This document shows positions 11,143-21,359 of a stretch of DNA of 64,000 nucleotides, in pieces (within the stretch, counting starts at the first letter, position 1; every line of letters begins with the position of its first letter). The notes beneath the pieces are model-generated. The model was given only the letters and a program-made list of their open reading frames with translations, was not told where the DNA came from and did no database searches. The stretch is from Paratinospora sagittata. Taxonomy: Eukaryota > Streptophyta > Magnoliopsida > Ranunculales > Menispermaceae. The translations under genes and the position numbers were made by a program. The stretch covers positions 9,412,001 to 9,476,000 of the forward strand of contig CM069596.1 of assembly GCA_035771175.1 (NCBI GenBank), written 5' to 3'.

Positions 11143-11670
11143 GTAGGATTTGACGACAAAGTATCATCTGATGGGGTATATCTAGCATTAGTCTCAAAAG
11201 AGGCATTAACAGTCTGATTGTCAGTAAGTTGAGCTTGCTGAATAATATCCATGATGTACATAAATTGTAAAAGAAGATAATCCTTAACAGAAGAGGCTAC
11301 TTCAATGCCTTAGAAGTAACATAGAGGGCCTAGATGCTTCATTTCAATTTGATGGGCCTATTCCTAGCTTCAACTTTACAATATCATCAACATTATCACT
11401 AGTAATAATAACTACAATAAGAGAAAAATACACCCTGCAGATGTAAACTTAATAAACAAAGTTGAATCATGATCACAAGAGCAAAAGTGGGAAAGGGCAA
11501 TTATAGTAGAAAATTTCTCAAACCAAGACCCAGGTGCCTGTTTGAGACCATAAAGTGTTTTCTTGAATCTGCATACCTCCCCAAGGTTGTGAACAACACT
11601 TGAAGAAAGAACCACGTATACTTCCTCGTTAAGGTCCTCATTTAAAAATGCATTCTTTACATCCATCTAA
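11143..11670 (-). pseudogene. Copia A reverse transcriptase remnant
   Basis: The - strand from 11666 reads MDVKNAFLNEDLNEEVYV, FKKTLYGLKQAPGSWFEKF and HDSTLFIKF, conserved RT fingers/palm motifs. The YVDD active-site block that should follow is not legible (LIVV then IITSDN), so a short deletion has probably removed it. Further left MKHLGPLCYF and GIEVASSVKDYLL belong to the RT connection, which runs straight on to LYRTIVDSL at 5704 beyond Copia B. Confidence 0.75.
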
Positions 11671-12977
11671 AAATGCTCCACTGGTAAGTAAAAACAACTG
11701 CAATAAGAGACTAAACATTAGTCATATTTGCATCCGGAACAAAAAGTTGTTCATAATCTATACCATATTTTTAAATGAATTCCTTTGCAACCAATTGTGT
11801 CTTGTACCGCTCAACGGAACCATCATACTTGGTTTTAATTTTATAAACCCAATGAGAGCTAATTGTGCTCTTTCCTAGAGGAAGTGGTACAAATTTTAAG
11901 TGTTTGTCTTATGCAAAACAAAAAGTTCCTCAATAATAAAGAGGATCAAGGACTGCCTTCTTATATGAGGCAGGCTTAGAAAAATTATGAATAAATGCTA
12001 AGAAAAAAGAAAATGAACGTGAATAACAAGAATAGGAAAAATTAGGCAATTGGGTAGACTTATGAATTTGTTGAGGATAATGAGGAAAAAGATCCACAAC
12101 TACAGGAGGTGTTTGGGAAGCTGAAGGGAGTAAGGAAACACTGTGATCTACTGAGAATGAAGCATTTGAAACAACTGAGGGTAGAACATCATTATCTTCA
12201 GACCTTTAATTTATCCGTATCCCTACAAGAGAAATGATGAGGAAAATGTGGAATAATTAACTGAGATTGGGTGCAAGACGAAAGTGCAATGTCTGCTGGA
12301 TATGTCGACATATTATCACTGTCATCAAAAAATGGATCAATATAAAAGTGATCAAACTTAAAACTGTCATGAGGGCTAGCAAGAATAGAAAATAAAGGGA
12401 TATGCTCTAGAAACAAGACATGATAAGAAACATACAATTTATGTGCAAAAGGATTAAAATAACGATAACCTTTTGGACCTTCACTATAAACAAAAAAGAC
12501 ACAAATAGAAAAGCGTGAAGATAACTTGTTGCACTCTACATGGGCTTAAAGTACAAAACAGGTGCAACCAAAAACTCTAAAAAATGAGTAGTAAGAGGGA
12601 CATGTCTATAGCTTTTCAAAAGAAGATAAACCTGAAGGTGTGTTATGGGTATCTTATTGATGATATGAACAGTATTGAGAACTGCTTCCGCACAAAATTC
12701 ACTTGGAAACAAAAGCTGATAAAAGGAGAAAAATGAGTTATCTCAACGATAGGTCTATGCTTTCCTTCAACAACATCATTTTGTTGTGGGGTGGTTGTAC
12801 AAGAAGACTAATGTATAGTTCTATCAGAAGTAAACAATTTAGAAAATTCATTGGAAGTGTACTCCCCACCTAAATCATATCAAAAGTATTTAATAGTAGT
12901 AGAATGTTGTGTTTTAATAAGAGCATGAAATGTAACATAGATACCAAAGAAATCAGAACGACATTTCATAAGATAAC
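11671..12977 (-). pseudogene. Copia A integrase and linker remnant
   Basis: On the - strand, KCRSDFFGIYVTFHALIKTQ and GGEYTSNEFSKLF near 12960-12830 are the integrase core with the region of the second catalytic Asp changed (RSD to a stop/Y). Further left are the WG-box region and the variable linker, with many stops, and a KYKTxLVA-type RT start near 11800. A solo LTR enters at 12978 in the codons of an expected WVYLMK motif. The same motif's first half (RFCWVY) resumes at about 31547. Confidence 0.65.
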
Positions 12978-13428
12978 ATGTTGTGTATAATTGCAAGTGC
13001 ACAATATCGTTAAAAGTAATAAAGTGAAGAATAAAGTATCGTTCTCAGAGAAATTTGTTACAAAATTTCTTTGTTAAATACTAAAATTGTTTCACCCTAA
13101 TCATATCTAAATATCGATTAAAATTCACTCTTTTCTACGCAACATAATTAAATCTAACTTCTATTTAAAACAAATCAAATTTAATCATAATATAGAAACC
13201 TAGAATTACAACCTTCCCTCATACTTCAATTGGATTCATCTAATTAATTTTCAATTACTTAGAGTTGTCAACCAAGAGCCTAATTTATCCATAAGCCTCT
13301 TTCGATATTCAAACAAAAATACCTTGATTAATTAAATCTCTATATTTTTATAAAATTGAAATTAAACAAGATTCATTAAGATCATGTTCTTCAATGGTTA
13401 GTGGCCAATTAATTAGAAGCAATAAAAA
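12978..13428 (-). mobile_element. Solo LTR L3, piece 1 of 3
   Basis: This is the first + strand piece of an LTR inserted into the Copia A integrase gene. Read on the - strand it ends in the block gtgcacttgcaattat preceded by 'gtaacaaatttctctgagaacgatac', the 3' LTR end found in Athila/Tat-type gypsy elements. It is inverted relative to, and clearly related to, 45690-46105. Target-site sequence ataac lies at 12973-12977 and recurs at 31542-31546. Gypsy element G1 interrupts it at 13429. Confidence 0.7.
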
Positions 13429-15077
13429 TGCCACGATGCCCCTGACGTAGGCTGAAGTCATGACCGGCACAATGTATTATATACTGTACATACCCATATA
13501 CAGTATACAATACACTGTCAGCCTCAACGGATATTCACACTCATTCCCAAAATACCACAAATCAAATCAAATCAAATATATATATAGATGATCATTCCAC
13601 TCACATTCATTCCACAAATTAAATTCTCACCTGATAAATATCTATGATCATCTCATTTCATCATCCCAAGCATTATATAATATTATCACACAACCCATCT
13701 AGGTGATAGTATATCTATAATATGTGATAATTATACATATCAAAATAACAAACATATAACCTATTTCCTCCAAGCATACATACACATACCAGACCAAGGC
13801 TCACGTGATTATCACTCACGGATTTTTCCTTTTCCCTTCGACTCAATACCTGAAATATTGGAGGAAATGGAGTGAGCAAACAACAGCTCAGTGAATATAG
13901 TTCTTGACATGACAATCGCATGCATTTTAGGAAACATGGCATATCAAATCGATTTAAAACATTTCAAAAGCACATATGCACCATTCATCAAAATAATATA
14001 CGTGCACACAATATTGCTCATTCATAAATATTTTACCATCTCCCTCCTTCAAGGCAAGAGAGCGGGTCTAACCCTTGTATGGCCGTACAAGGTAGCCACA
14101 GCCTCTCATTACCCAATTCACAGTTATTTCAAGGATCGCAACCCTTGTTAGGACAAGCCTACTGACAATGAGGACTCGCAAAACCTCATCCGGGTCTAAT
14201 TCCTAATGAAATGACATCGTTACAAACTCCAATTGCTAAAATTAGTTTGCATGATCCATAAAACTCAATGCATTATATATAAATATAACATGCATACAAT
14301 CAAACATTTTATATGTGTACAATGTCATACAAGAACCAAATCAAGAAAACTATACTCACAGTGGTTATACGGGGTTTCTAAGTCAAATCGAGCAAGAATA
14401 AACGTCCATCAAAATGCGTCTGCAAGAGCATTTATCCATGCACTTAAGCTCTCAATGTAAACACTGAAATGAACCATAGATTATCATGAGAATCACCATT
14501 TCAACTCACTATTCACATCATAATACTATTCACATTACTGTTCACGTCGTCACTATTCATTCAAAAGATGTAAATTGTATTAAAATTGTCAAACGGTCTC
14601 CAAAAATCATGAACTTAGCAACGATGGACTCGAAACAGTCCATTCTATCATTCTATAGCCTTAAACTGGAGTTTCATTGGGAATGGTATCCCATCTACAC
14701 TCTAACTTCCAACAGCCATAAAAGTTCCAAATGAACACATAAATTCAATCTAACCACATATTCGGGGTCCCGACAGTCCAGGGAGTGTTTTCCAACCTTC
14801 TTAGCGGATTTTCATTCACGTTGGATCAAAACCCCAATTGTTGAAAACGCCGTAAAACGGCTCCCATAGCTAAAATTACTCTGCTAGAATCGTTACATCT
14901 AGCTTAGATAGTAATTTCACGAAGAAATATAGTGAAAATCACTTACCGCAGGTCCCGATTTCGCGCGAATCTCGCGTTTCCCCTTTTTCTTCTTCTCCTT
15001 CTTCTCTCTGCCCGTTCTTTCCTTTTCGTTCGTTTTCTCTCTGCTTTTTGCAACTTCTTTTCATTTCTTTTTTTTTT
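13429..15077 (-). repeat. G1 left LTR, truncated
   Basis: The first about 1.65 kb of the LTR, from TGCCACGATGCC, has the same motif order as 21360-23650: gtcatgaccggcac, a compact palindromic gtatactgtac zone, ggagtgagcaaacaacagct, and gagcgggtctaaccc. It stops in the CT-rich block (about 15077) and is followed directly by internal sequence. Its first about 890 bp are nearly identical to 16822-19833 in inverted orientation. Confidence 0.75.
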
Positions 15078-16821
15078 ATAGAGGCAATGCTCTCATTAAT
15101 TCAAAATAACTACCAACAAATTTGTAGTCACTCTCAGGATAGTTATTCTCGTGCACTACCAAATATCTGGAGACACAAGTAATTAATCTATCCTTTTGTA
15201 TCAATGCACAACCTAGATCTGGACGTGGTATTCATCAATCACAATTACTTCCAGGTTCTAGAAATAGTAATAACATTTAATACAGTGAGAGCTTTCCCCT
15301 GCACAACGGTCCACACAGTCTATAACATTCGTCTGGTTTAGTTTCGTGAGTGGAACAGATAGCTTCAAGGATCTTTCCACGCACTTTCTATAACATACAA
15401 ATAATACCAGAGAACTTCTGATTTCCATCATTCAGTTTTAACAGTTCTATGATCACTTTGACCTTCCCAGCATCCTTAAAGATACTACTTGAACTAGTCA
15501 TGTGATCCAAAAATTCTCATCTCAATTATATTCAAAACTCATATTCACCGAGCTTGGCACTCAATCAATGCTCTCTCAGTGACTATAAGATAATCCCGAG
15601 TTGTTATTCATGCTCCTCTCATTTCTTAGGACATAAGACACCAGTGTTAGGTAAAAGGAGAAATAAGTAATGTAAGGAAATGTTGGGGCAATAATATGAA
15701 ATTCAAGATAAGTGAAACATTGAGTAAGGTTGAGATTTTGGCAGTATTAGTAACTCTAATTTTGTTAGTACCAGACACAATAAAAATGGGAAAAAGGGAA
15801 GTGATGTTAACGAATTATGAAAATTAGAAGTGGTTTCCATTGCCTGAGCAGGAGTCGCAGACTGCGTACATTGTATCTCGACCAATGATTGTCTATTAGC
15901 AATCTAAAAAAAAAAGACACAGGATGTGTTAATCTCCAGTTAGTCGATATGGAATGCCCCACTACATTTTATCAATGTGACCCCACCAGATTTTAGAGAA
16001 TAAATGAAAGTAAATACAAGACCAAATCCAGATAGTAGTAAGACGTTGATAACAGGTATGATCAATATTTTGTTATTGTGTATATTCTGATGTATTGTTG
16101 GATCTACCTGGTCCTTTATATCTGGTGATATGGTAGGCATATTGTATTATCTTCTGCTATAATAATGCATCATTGATTGTGAGTATGCCTACAGGAGAAA
16201 GAATCGACCATGATATGGTTAGCAAATAATATGTGGAATAAATATGAGGGTCATCAAGTACTTATGACTTTAGAATATGAAATGTTTGGAATTGGATGTT
16301 TTGTGGGTATGATTGGTTGGTCGCCTCTCGTGCCAGGTGGAGTGTCTTTCCGAAAAGAAGTAATATTCTGAATAAGTGAAAAATCCTCATTGTGAATCTC
16401 GAGGAATTTATACCTTCAAAATCTTCTATCGAAGATAAGATAGTTATTGACGAGGAAATTAATAATATGGCTAGTACAAAGCCATTTAGAGTAACGTGAT
16501 AATATGGAAAGAAGGTATAGTGACATATGTTTAAGTATAAATTACTGCTAACTAAGCAGGATAACAATAAAGAATGAATATCCTTTACCATGGATAGATG
16601 GTCGAATTCGATTAACTAAATGGAGCCAAAATTTCTTTAAGATCATTTTGAGATCTAGGCACCACCAGTTAAGAATTCGAGAAAAGGACGTAATGCAAAC
16701 TATTTTAAGACAAGATATGGATATTATGACATTTTGGTAACCTGGATTAATGTGTCAATCACGTTTATAGGATTGATGCAGTGGGTATATGAACCATATC
16801 TTGATTATTACCTAGTCTTCG
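15078..16821. mobile_element. G1 internal fragments, one forward and one inverted
   Basis: 15078-15632 matches 25415-25987 of G2 in the same orientation (tagaggcaatgctctc, cgtgcactaccaaat). From about 15633 to 16821 the sequence matches G2 27395-25988 in inverted orientation (aatgttggggcaataata, gagaaagaatcgacc, atggttcatat). So two pieces that are neighbours in G2 lie tail to tail here. No protein motif is legible. Confidence 0.6.
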
Positions 16822-17106
16822 ATGATGATATATAAAATGTTTGATTGTATGCATGTTATATTTATATATAATGCATTGAGTTTTATGGATCATGCAAACT
16901 GATTTTAGCAATTGGAGTTTGTAATGATGTCATTTCGTTAGGAATTAGACCCGGATGAGGTTTTGCGAGTCCTCATTGTCAGTGGGCCTATCCTAACAAG
17001 GGTTGCGATCCTTGAAATGACTGTGAATTGGGTAATGAGAGGTTGTGGCTACCTTGTACGGCCATACAAGGGTTAGACCCGCTCTCTTGCCTTGAAGGAG
17101 GGAAAT
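16822..17106 (+). repeat. G1 inverted LTR, left part
   Basis: This is the reverse complement of about 14046-14318, including gcattgagttttatgg and ggcctatcctaacaaggg. It is interrupted within 'gaaggaggga' by the SINE-like array and resumes at 19219. Confidence 0.8.
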
Positions 17107-17386
17107 TGTCACACCCTGGGTTGCACAGCGTGCCCCCTACCCAGGTGTGGGCGCACCCCCTCGGGGCGAACGCCTAGCCATTATACCACATAATATTGTC
17201 CTATCCTGGTACAGCCACCACCACACAATGACGTCTCTTGTACCCAGGATTATTTGTCCACAAAGGGGGCCTCTCCCGGGATCGAACTCGAGACCTCCCC
17301 TTCAAGGAGTCTGAATTCGCATCCTAGGTAGCCACTGAGCGCCCACACCTGGGTAGGGGGCACGTTGTGCAACCCAGGGTGTGACA
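17107..17386 (-). mobile_element. SINE-like unit 1 with 48-bp terminal inverted repeats
   Basis: This 280-bp unit has ends tgtcacaccctgggttgcac and gtgcaacccagggtgtgaca, inverted and almost perfect over about 48 bp. On the - strand the inside reads gcgctcagtggctac (A-box-like), then ggtctcgagttcgatccc (B box), then a 3' part through ggtggctgtaccagg to aggacaatatt. Confidence 0.65.
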
Positions 17387-17988
17387 AAAAGGCCTTATGT
17401 ATACATGAGGCCTTTTTGTCATACCCTGGGTTGCACAGCGTGCCCCCTACCCAGGTGTGGGCGCACCCCCTCGGGGCGAACGCCTAGCCATAGTACCACA
17501 TAATATTGTCATATCGTCATGTAGCAACCCAACCGCAGCTGGTCTACATCGAAACGATTATTTGTCTGCCGCTATTCATGAATAGTGCAGGGCCTCCCTA
17601 GGAATCGAACTCAAGATTTTGTCACACCCTGGGTTCCACAGCGTGCCCCCTACCCAGGTGTGGGCGAACGCCTAACCATTATGGATCCATAATATTGTCA
17701 TATCGCCATGTAGCAACCCAACAGCAGCTGGTCTACATCGAAACGATTATTTGTCTGCCACTAGGAATGCGAAATTAGACTCCTTAAGGGAGGCCCCCCT
17801 TTGTGGACAAATAATCCTGGGTACAAGAGACGTCCTTGTGTGGCGGTGGCTGTACCAGGATAGGACAATATTATGTGGTATAATGGCTAGGCGTTCGCCC
17901 CGAGGGGGTGCGCTCACACCTGGGTAGGGGGCACGCTGTGCAACCCAGGGTGTGACAAAAAGGCCTCATGTATACATAAGGCCTTTTT

Positions 17989-18267
17989 ATCACACCATGG
18001 GTTGCACAGCGTGCCCCCTACCCAGGTGTGGGCGCTCAGTGGCTACCTAGGATGCGAATTCAGGCTCCTTGAAGGGGAGGTCTCGAGTTCGATCCCAGGG
18101 GAGGCCCCCCTTTGTGGACAAATAATCTTGGGTACAAGAGACATCCTTGTGTGGCGGTGGCTGTACCAGGATAGGACAATATTATGTGGTACTATGGCTA
18201 GGCGTTCGCCCCGAGGGGGTGCGCCCACACCTGGGTAGGGGGCACGCAGTGCAACCCAGGGTGTGAC
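17989..18267 (+). mobile_element. SINE-like unit 4 (opposite orientation to unit 1)
   Basis: This is the same composition as unit 1 on the + strand: a terminal repeat, gcgctcagtggctac, a B box GAGTTCGATCC at 18085-18095, a 3' part with gtggcggtggctgtacc and aggacaatatt, and an inverted terminal repeat. Near-palindromic spacers flank it on both sides (17958-17988 and 18268-18297). Confidence 0.65.
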
Positions 18268-18297
18268 AAAAAGGCCTTATGTATACATGAGGCCTTT

Positions 18298-18710
18298 TTG
18301 TCACACCCTGGGTTGCACAGCGTACCCCCTACCCAGGTGTGGGTGCACCCCCTCGGGGCGAACGCCTAGCCATTATGGATCCATAATATTGTCCCATCCC
18401 GGTACAGCCACCGCCACACAAGGACGTTTCTTGTACCCGGGATCATTTGTCCGACACTATTTATAAATAGTACGGGGCCTCCCTAGGAATCGAACTCGAG
18501 ACCTCCCTTAAGGATTCTAATTTCGCATTCCTAGTAACCACTGAGCCAATGGTTCAGTGGCTACCTAGGATGCGAATTCAGACTCCTTGGAGGGGAGGTT
18601 TCGAGTTCGATCCCGGGGGAGGCCCCCTTTGTGGACAAATAATCCTGGGTACAAGAGACGTCCTTGTATGGCGGTGGCTATACCAGGATAAGACAATATT
18701 GTGTGATATA
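18298..18710. mobile_element. SINE-like unit 5: two tRNA-like heads facing outward from one centre
   Basis: The left half is a - strand tRNA-like unit and the right half a + strand one. They meet head to head at ccactgagccaatggttcag. The right unit has A box TGGTTCAGTGG (18550-18560) and B box GAGTTCGATCC (18603-18613), which is tRNA-like spacing. Bodies belong to different subtypes, so this is two insertions or a recombined pair, not a simple inverted duplication. The right terminal repeat is missing. Confidence 0.6.
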
Positions 18711-18736
18711 GCCCCCTATATACATAAGGCCTTTTT

Positions 18737-19218
18737 TCACACCCTGGGTTGCACAGCGTGCCCCCTACCCAGGTGTGGGCACACCCCCTTGGGGCGAACG
18801 CCTAGCCATTATGGATCCATAATATTGTCCTATCGCCATGTAGCAACCCAACTGCAGCTGGTCTACGTCAAAACGATTATTTATCCCTACTATTCACTCA
18901 TGAATAGTAAAGGGTCTCCCCAAGAATCGAACTCGAGACCTCCCTTAAGGAGTCTAATTTCGCATTCTGAGTAACCACTGAGCCAGAATGCGAAATTAGA
19001 CTCCTTAAGGGAGGTCTCGAGTTCGATTCTGGAGGAGGCCCTTTACTATTCATGAGTGAATAGTAGGGATAAATAATCGTTTCGATGTAGACCAGCCGCG
19101 GTTGGGTTGCTACATGGCGATAGGACAATATTATGAATCCATAATGGCTAGGCGTTCGCCCCGAGGGGGTGCGCCCACACCTGGGTAGGGGGCACGCTGT
19201 GCAACCTAGGGTGTGACA
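18737..19218. repeat. SINE-like unit 6: 230-bp-arm inverted repeat with 18-nt loop
   Basis: The left arm 18737-18967 and right arm 18986-19218 are near-perfect inverse copies around the loop 18968-18985. The left tRNA-like head (A box TGGCTCAGTGG, - strand, 18975-18985; B box, - strand, 18924-18934) is complete. The right arm lacks the A box and starts at gaatgcgaaatt. A transcript across this would fold into a long hairpin. Confidence 0.8.
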
Positions 19219-19833
19219 GAGATGGTAAAATATTTATGAATGAGCAATATTGTGTGCAGTATATTATTTTGATGAATGGTGCATATGTGCTTTTGAAATG
19301 TTTTAAATCGATTTGATATGCCATGTTTCCTAAAATGCATGCGATTGTCATGTCAAGAACTATATTCACTGAGCTATTGTTTGCTCACTCCATTTCCTCC
19401 AATATTTCAGGTATTGAGTCGAAGGGAAAAGGAAAAATCTGTGAGTGATAATCACGGGAGCCTTCGTCTGGTATGTGTATGTATGCTTGGAGGAAATAGG
19501 TTATATGTTTGTTATTTTGATATGTATAATTATCACATATTATAGATATACTATCACCTAGATGAGTTGTGTGGTAATATTATATAATGCTTGGGATGAT
19601 GGAATGAGATGATCATAGATATTTATCAGGTGAGAATTTAATTTGTGGAATGAATGTGAGTGGAATGATCATCTATATATATATATTTGATTTGATTTGA
19701 TTTGTGGTATTTTGGGAATGAGTGTGAATGTCCGTTGAGGCTGACAGTGTATTGTATACTGTATATGGATATGTACAGTGTATAATACATTGTGCCGGTC
19801 ATGACGTCAGCCTACGTCAGGGGCGTCGTGACA
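19219..19833 (+). repeat. G1 inverted LTR, right part
   Basis: This continues the inverted LTR from 17106 and is nearly identical to the reverse complement of 13429-14045. It ends gggcgtcgtgaca at 19833, the LTR edge, and is followed four bases later by a PBS. Confidence 0.85.
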
Positions 19834-19837
19834 ATAT

Positions 19838-19850
19838 TGGTATCAGAGTC
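19838..19850 (+). promoter_or_regulatory. G1 primer binding site (inverted copy)
   Basis: tggtatcagagtc, a tRNA-Met-type PBS, lies just inside the LTR edge at 19833. It shows that this half of G1 runs on the + strand, opposite to G2. Confidence 0.75.
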
Positions 19851-20697
19851 TAGGTTTAAAAGCCTAAAAGATTAAAAGTTTTATGATATTATGATTGTTT
19901 GTATGGGTATATATATGAGTAGTCCTATTATGTTGAGCCTAATCCAATATGTTATCTTGACTGAGAATCACCTGTGTCGGTGAATTCCAGATTTGGAAAA
20001 GACCAGTCAAGATTAACAATGGAAATTGCTGATCACGAAAGGATCAGAAGGCTGAAAGAAAAGGAATTGGATGTAATCCAGTGATAATAAATATATGGCT
20101 AGGAACTACCCAACAACAACGAAATGCACAGCTTATGAGCTTGTGGCAAAGTTGTAATGTGAGAAAGACAGAGGCTTGAACCATTGATAGCTCCAGATGT
20201 GGGTGCTAATGGTGTGAGATATATAGTTAAGACTGAAGTAAAAAAATAAAAGAAATAGAAGGTCTCAATGATAAGCCAGATGAAATGAAAAGATATGTGA
20301 AAGTTATGGAAACTTCTAGGAGAAGAGACTCTCCTCTCTTAACTGGCAGTCTGAGAGTAGACAGAATAAAAACTTTGCGACTCTGAGTGGAGACCATCTT
20401 AGAGAATGATTAAGTCTCTGCAAATGATAAAGCACGTTAGCTAAGTTTAAGCTAACTGATGAAAAGAGATGATAGAAAATTTGGTTAAGGACTCTTGAGA
20501 CGATTAAGGCATGAGATTAATTAAAGAAGCTATTGTATAAGGGCTTCTATCATCATGCTAAAATTGATTTAAGGCATGACAAAGTTTATCTTGTTAAAAT
20601 GTAGTGACATGCCGAACCAGAAATACAAACATGAATTAAATAGACTGGTATAGTTTATTTTTGGGATGGATACTCTGAGAATGATAAGGATCTAAAA
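19851..20697 (+). mobile_element. G1 5' internal sequence (inverted)
   Basis: This is the reverse complement of about 28455-27575 in G2, with shared blocks gataacatattggattaga (inverted), ggaattggatgtaatccag and gataaggatct. It would be the leader and gag start of a gypsy element, but stops occur throughout and no gag motif is legible. Confidence 0.6.
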
Positions 20698-20968
20698 TAC
20701 GGTACTGTTCTGTGAACAGTACCGGCATATGAACAGTAAATTTTTCTTACTTCATTCCTCCTCTTCTTGTATACACGCAATCCACATGAGACATACACGT
20801 GTTGTAAATCGAGTTCTATTTAAAATCACATTCCAAACTCACTTTTGACATTTTCAAGTTCATTTGACACATGTACACATGGCTTTAAATGTACTTATAC
20901 GTGTATTATACATCTCGATATACGCATACTTCAACGTATATATTTAATTAAAATTACGAGGTGTTACA
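20698..20968 (-). repeat. G1 terminal LTR end with short perfect hairpin
   Basis: This is the last about 270 bp of the LTR, with 'cgcatacttcaacgtat' and the end GAGGTGTTACA, as at 24040-24086 and 31205-31259. At 20700-20724, cggtactgttc and gaacagtaccg form a perfect 11-bp stem around tgt, exactly where internal sequence joins the LTR. Confidence 0.65.
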
Positions 20969-20973
20969 AAAAA

Positions 20974-21359
20974 TATATTAAAATAATATAACCTCAAATA
21001 ATCAATTAAAATCTAAAATCAAACATGAAATCCAATATCCATATGAGATCCAATTGTAATTCTAGACAAGAAATTTAGCCCATAACTATTTTTTAAAACT
21101 CCAAATCCAAAAAGTTCAACATCATGAACATAGGAAAAATTAATTACAAAAGAAAGAAGGGAAAAAATATATAAACTAGCACAAATCCACCAATTCTGAA
21201 TCCAACTTCTTCGCACCTCTCCAATTTGATTTTCCCTTATTTAAAATGCTTTAATTGCTTCCTTTCTTCGTGGATAATCCTTCTCTAACATGCCCCAACT
21301 TCTATTTATAATGGGTCGCCAAAAAGGAAAGAAAAAAACCCCAAAATCACACACAAAAG
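20974..21359 (-). mobile_element. Solo LTR L3, piece 2 of 3
   Basis: This AT-rich piece lies between G1 and G2. It carries pyrimidine-rich patches and gcttcctttcttcg, and is the middle of the LTR whose ends are at 12978-13428 and 31260-31541. It has no coding content. Confidence 0.55.

Larger units (their letters stand above)
17107..19218. repeat. Array of inverted SINE-like units with shared terminal repeats
   Basis: This GC-richer block was inserted into the inverted G1 LTR (flanks gaaat / gagat). It starts TGTCACACCCTGGG and ends GGTGTGACA, and holds about six units (17107-17386, 17417-17619, 17620-17957, 17989-18267, 18298-18710, 18737-19218). Each unit is bounded by a terminal repeat (tgtcacaccctgggttgcac, then cagcgtgccccctaccc) or its inverse. 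Bodies are two related tRNA-derived types with an A box (TGGCTCAGTGG or TGGTTCAGTGG), a B box (GAGTTCGATCC or GAGTTCGATTC) and a shared 3' part ending in aggacaatatta. Units are joined by a near-palindromic spacer, aaaaaggcc...ggccttttt. SINE ancestry is inferred from the boxes. Confidence 0.75.
13429..20968. mobile_element. G1: rearranged gypsy element with inverted halves
   Basis: The outer ends are TGCCACGATGCC (13429) and GAGGTGTTACA (20968), flanked by AAAAA at 13424-13428 and 20969-20973. The ends fit the G2 LTR ends. Inside, the order is not that of a normal element: an LTR lacking its end (13429-15077), an internal fragment in G2 orientation (15078-15632), the same internal zone inverted (15633-16821), a partial LTR inverted (16822-17106 and 19219-19833), an inverted PBS (19838-19850) and inverted 5' internal sequence (to 20697), then the missing LTR end (20698-20968). 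No long coding frame survives. Confidence 0.7.

Noticed and set aside
13715..13942. Matching 75-codon frames at 13715-13942 (-) and 19318-19545 (+), which look like a conserved small protein
   Set aside because: They are the same LTR segment in the two inverted G1 LTR copies. The conservation is due to recent duplication, not coding selection.
18540..18620. Functional tRNA gene
   Set aside because: A and B boxes are present, but no acceptor stem or anticodon arm can be folded by eye, and the sequence continues into a SINE-like body.
18002..18974. Several + strand frames of 67-141 codons in the SINE-like array
   Set aside because: They arise because the GC-rich tRNA-like units contain few stops. 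They change frame from unit to unit and match no protein motif.
17107..19218. CRISPR array
   Set aside because: The repeats are large, inverted, and tRNA-like in a plant nuclear context, without regular short spacers.
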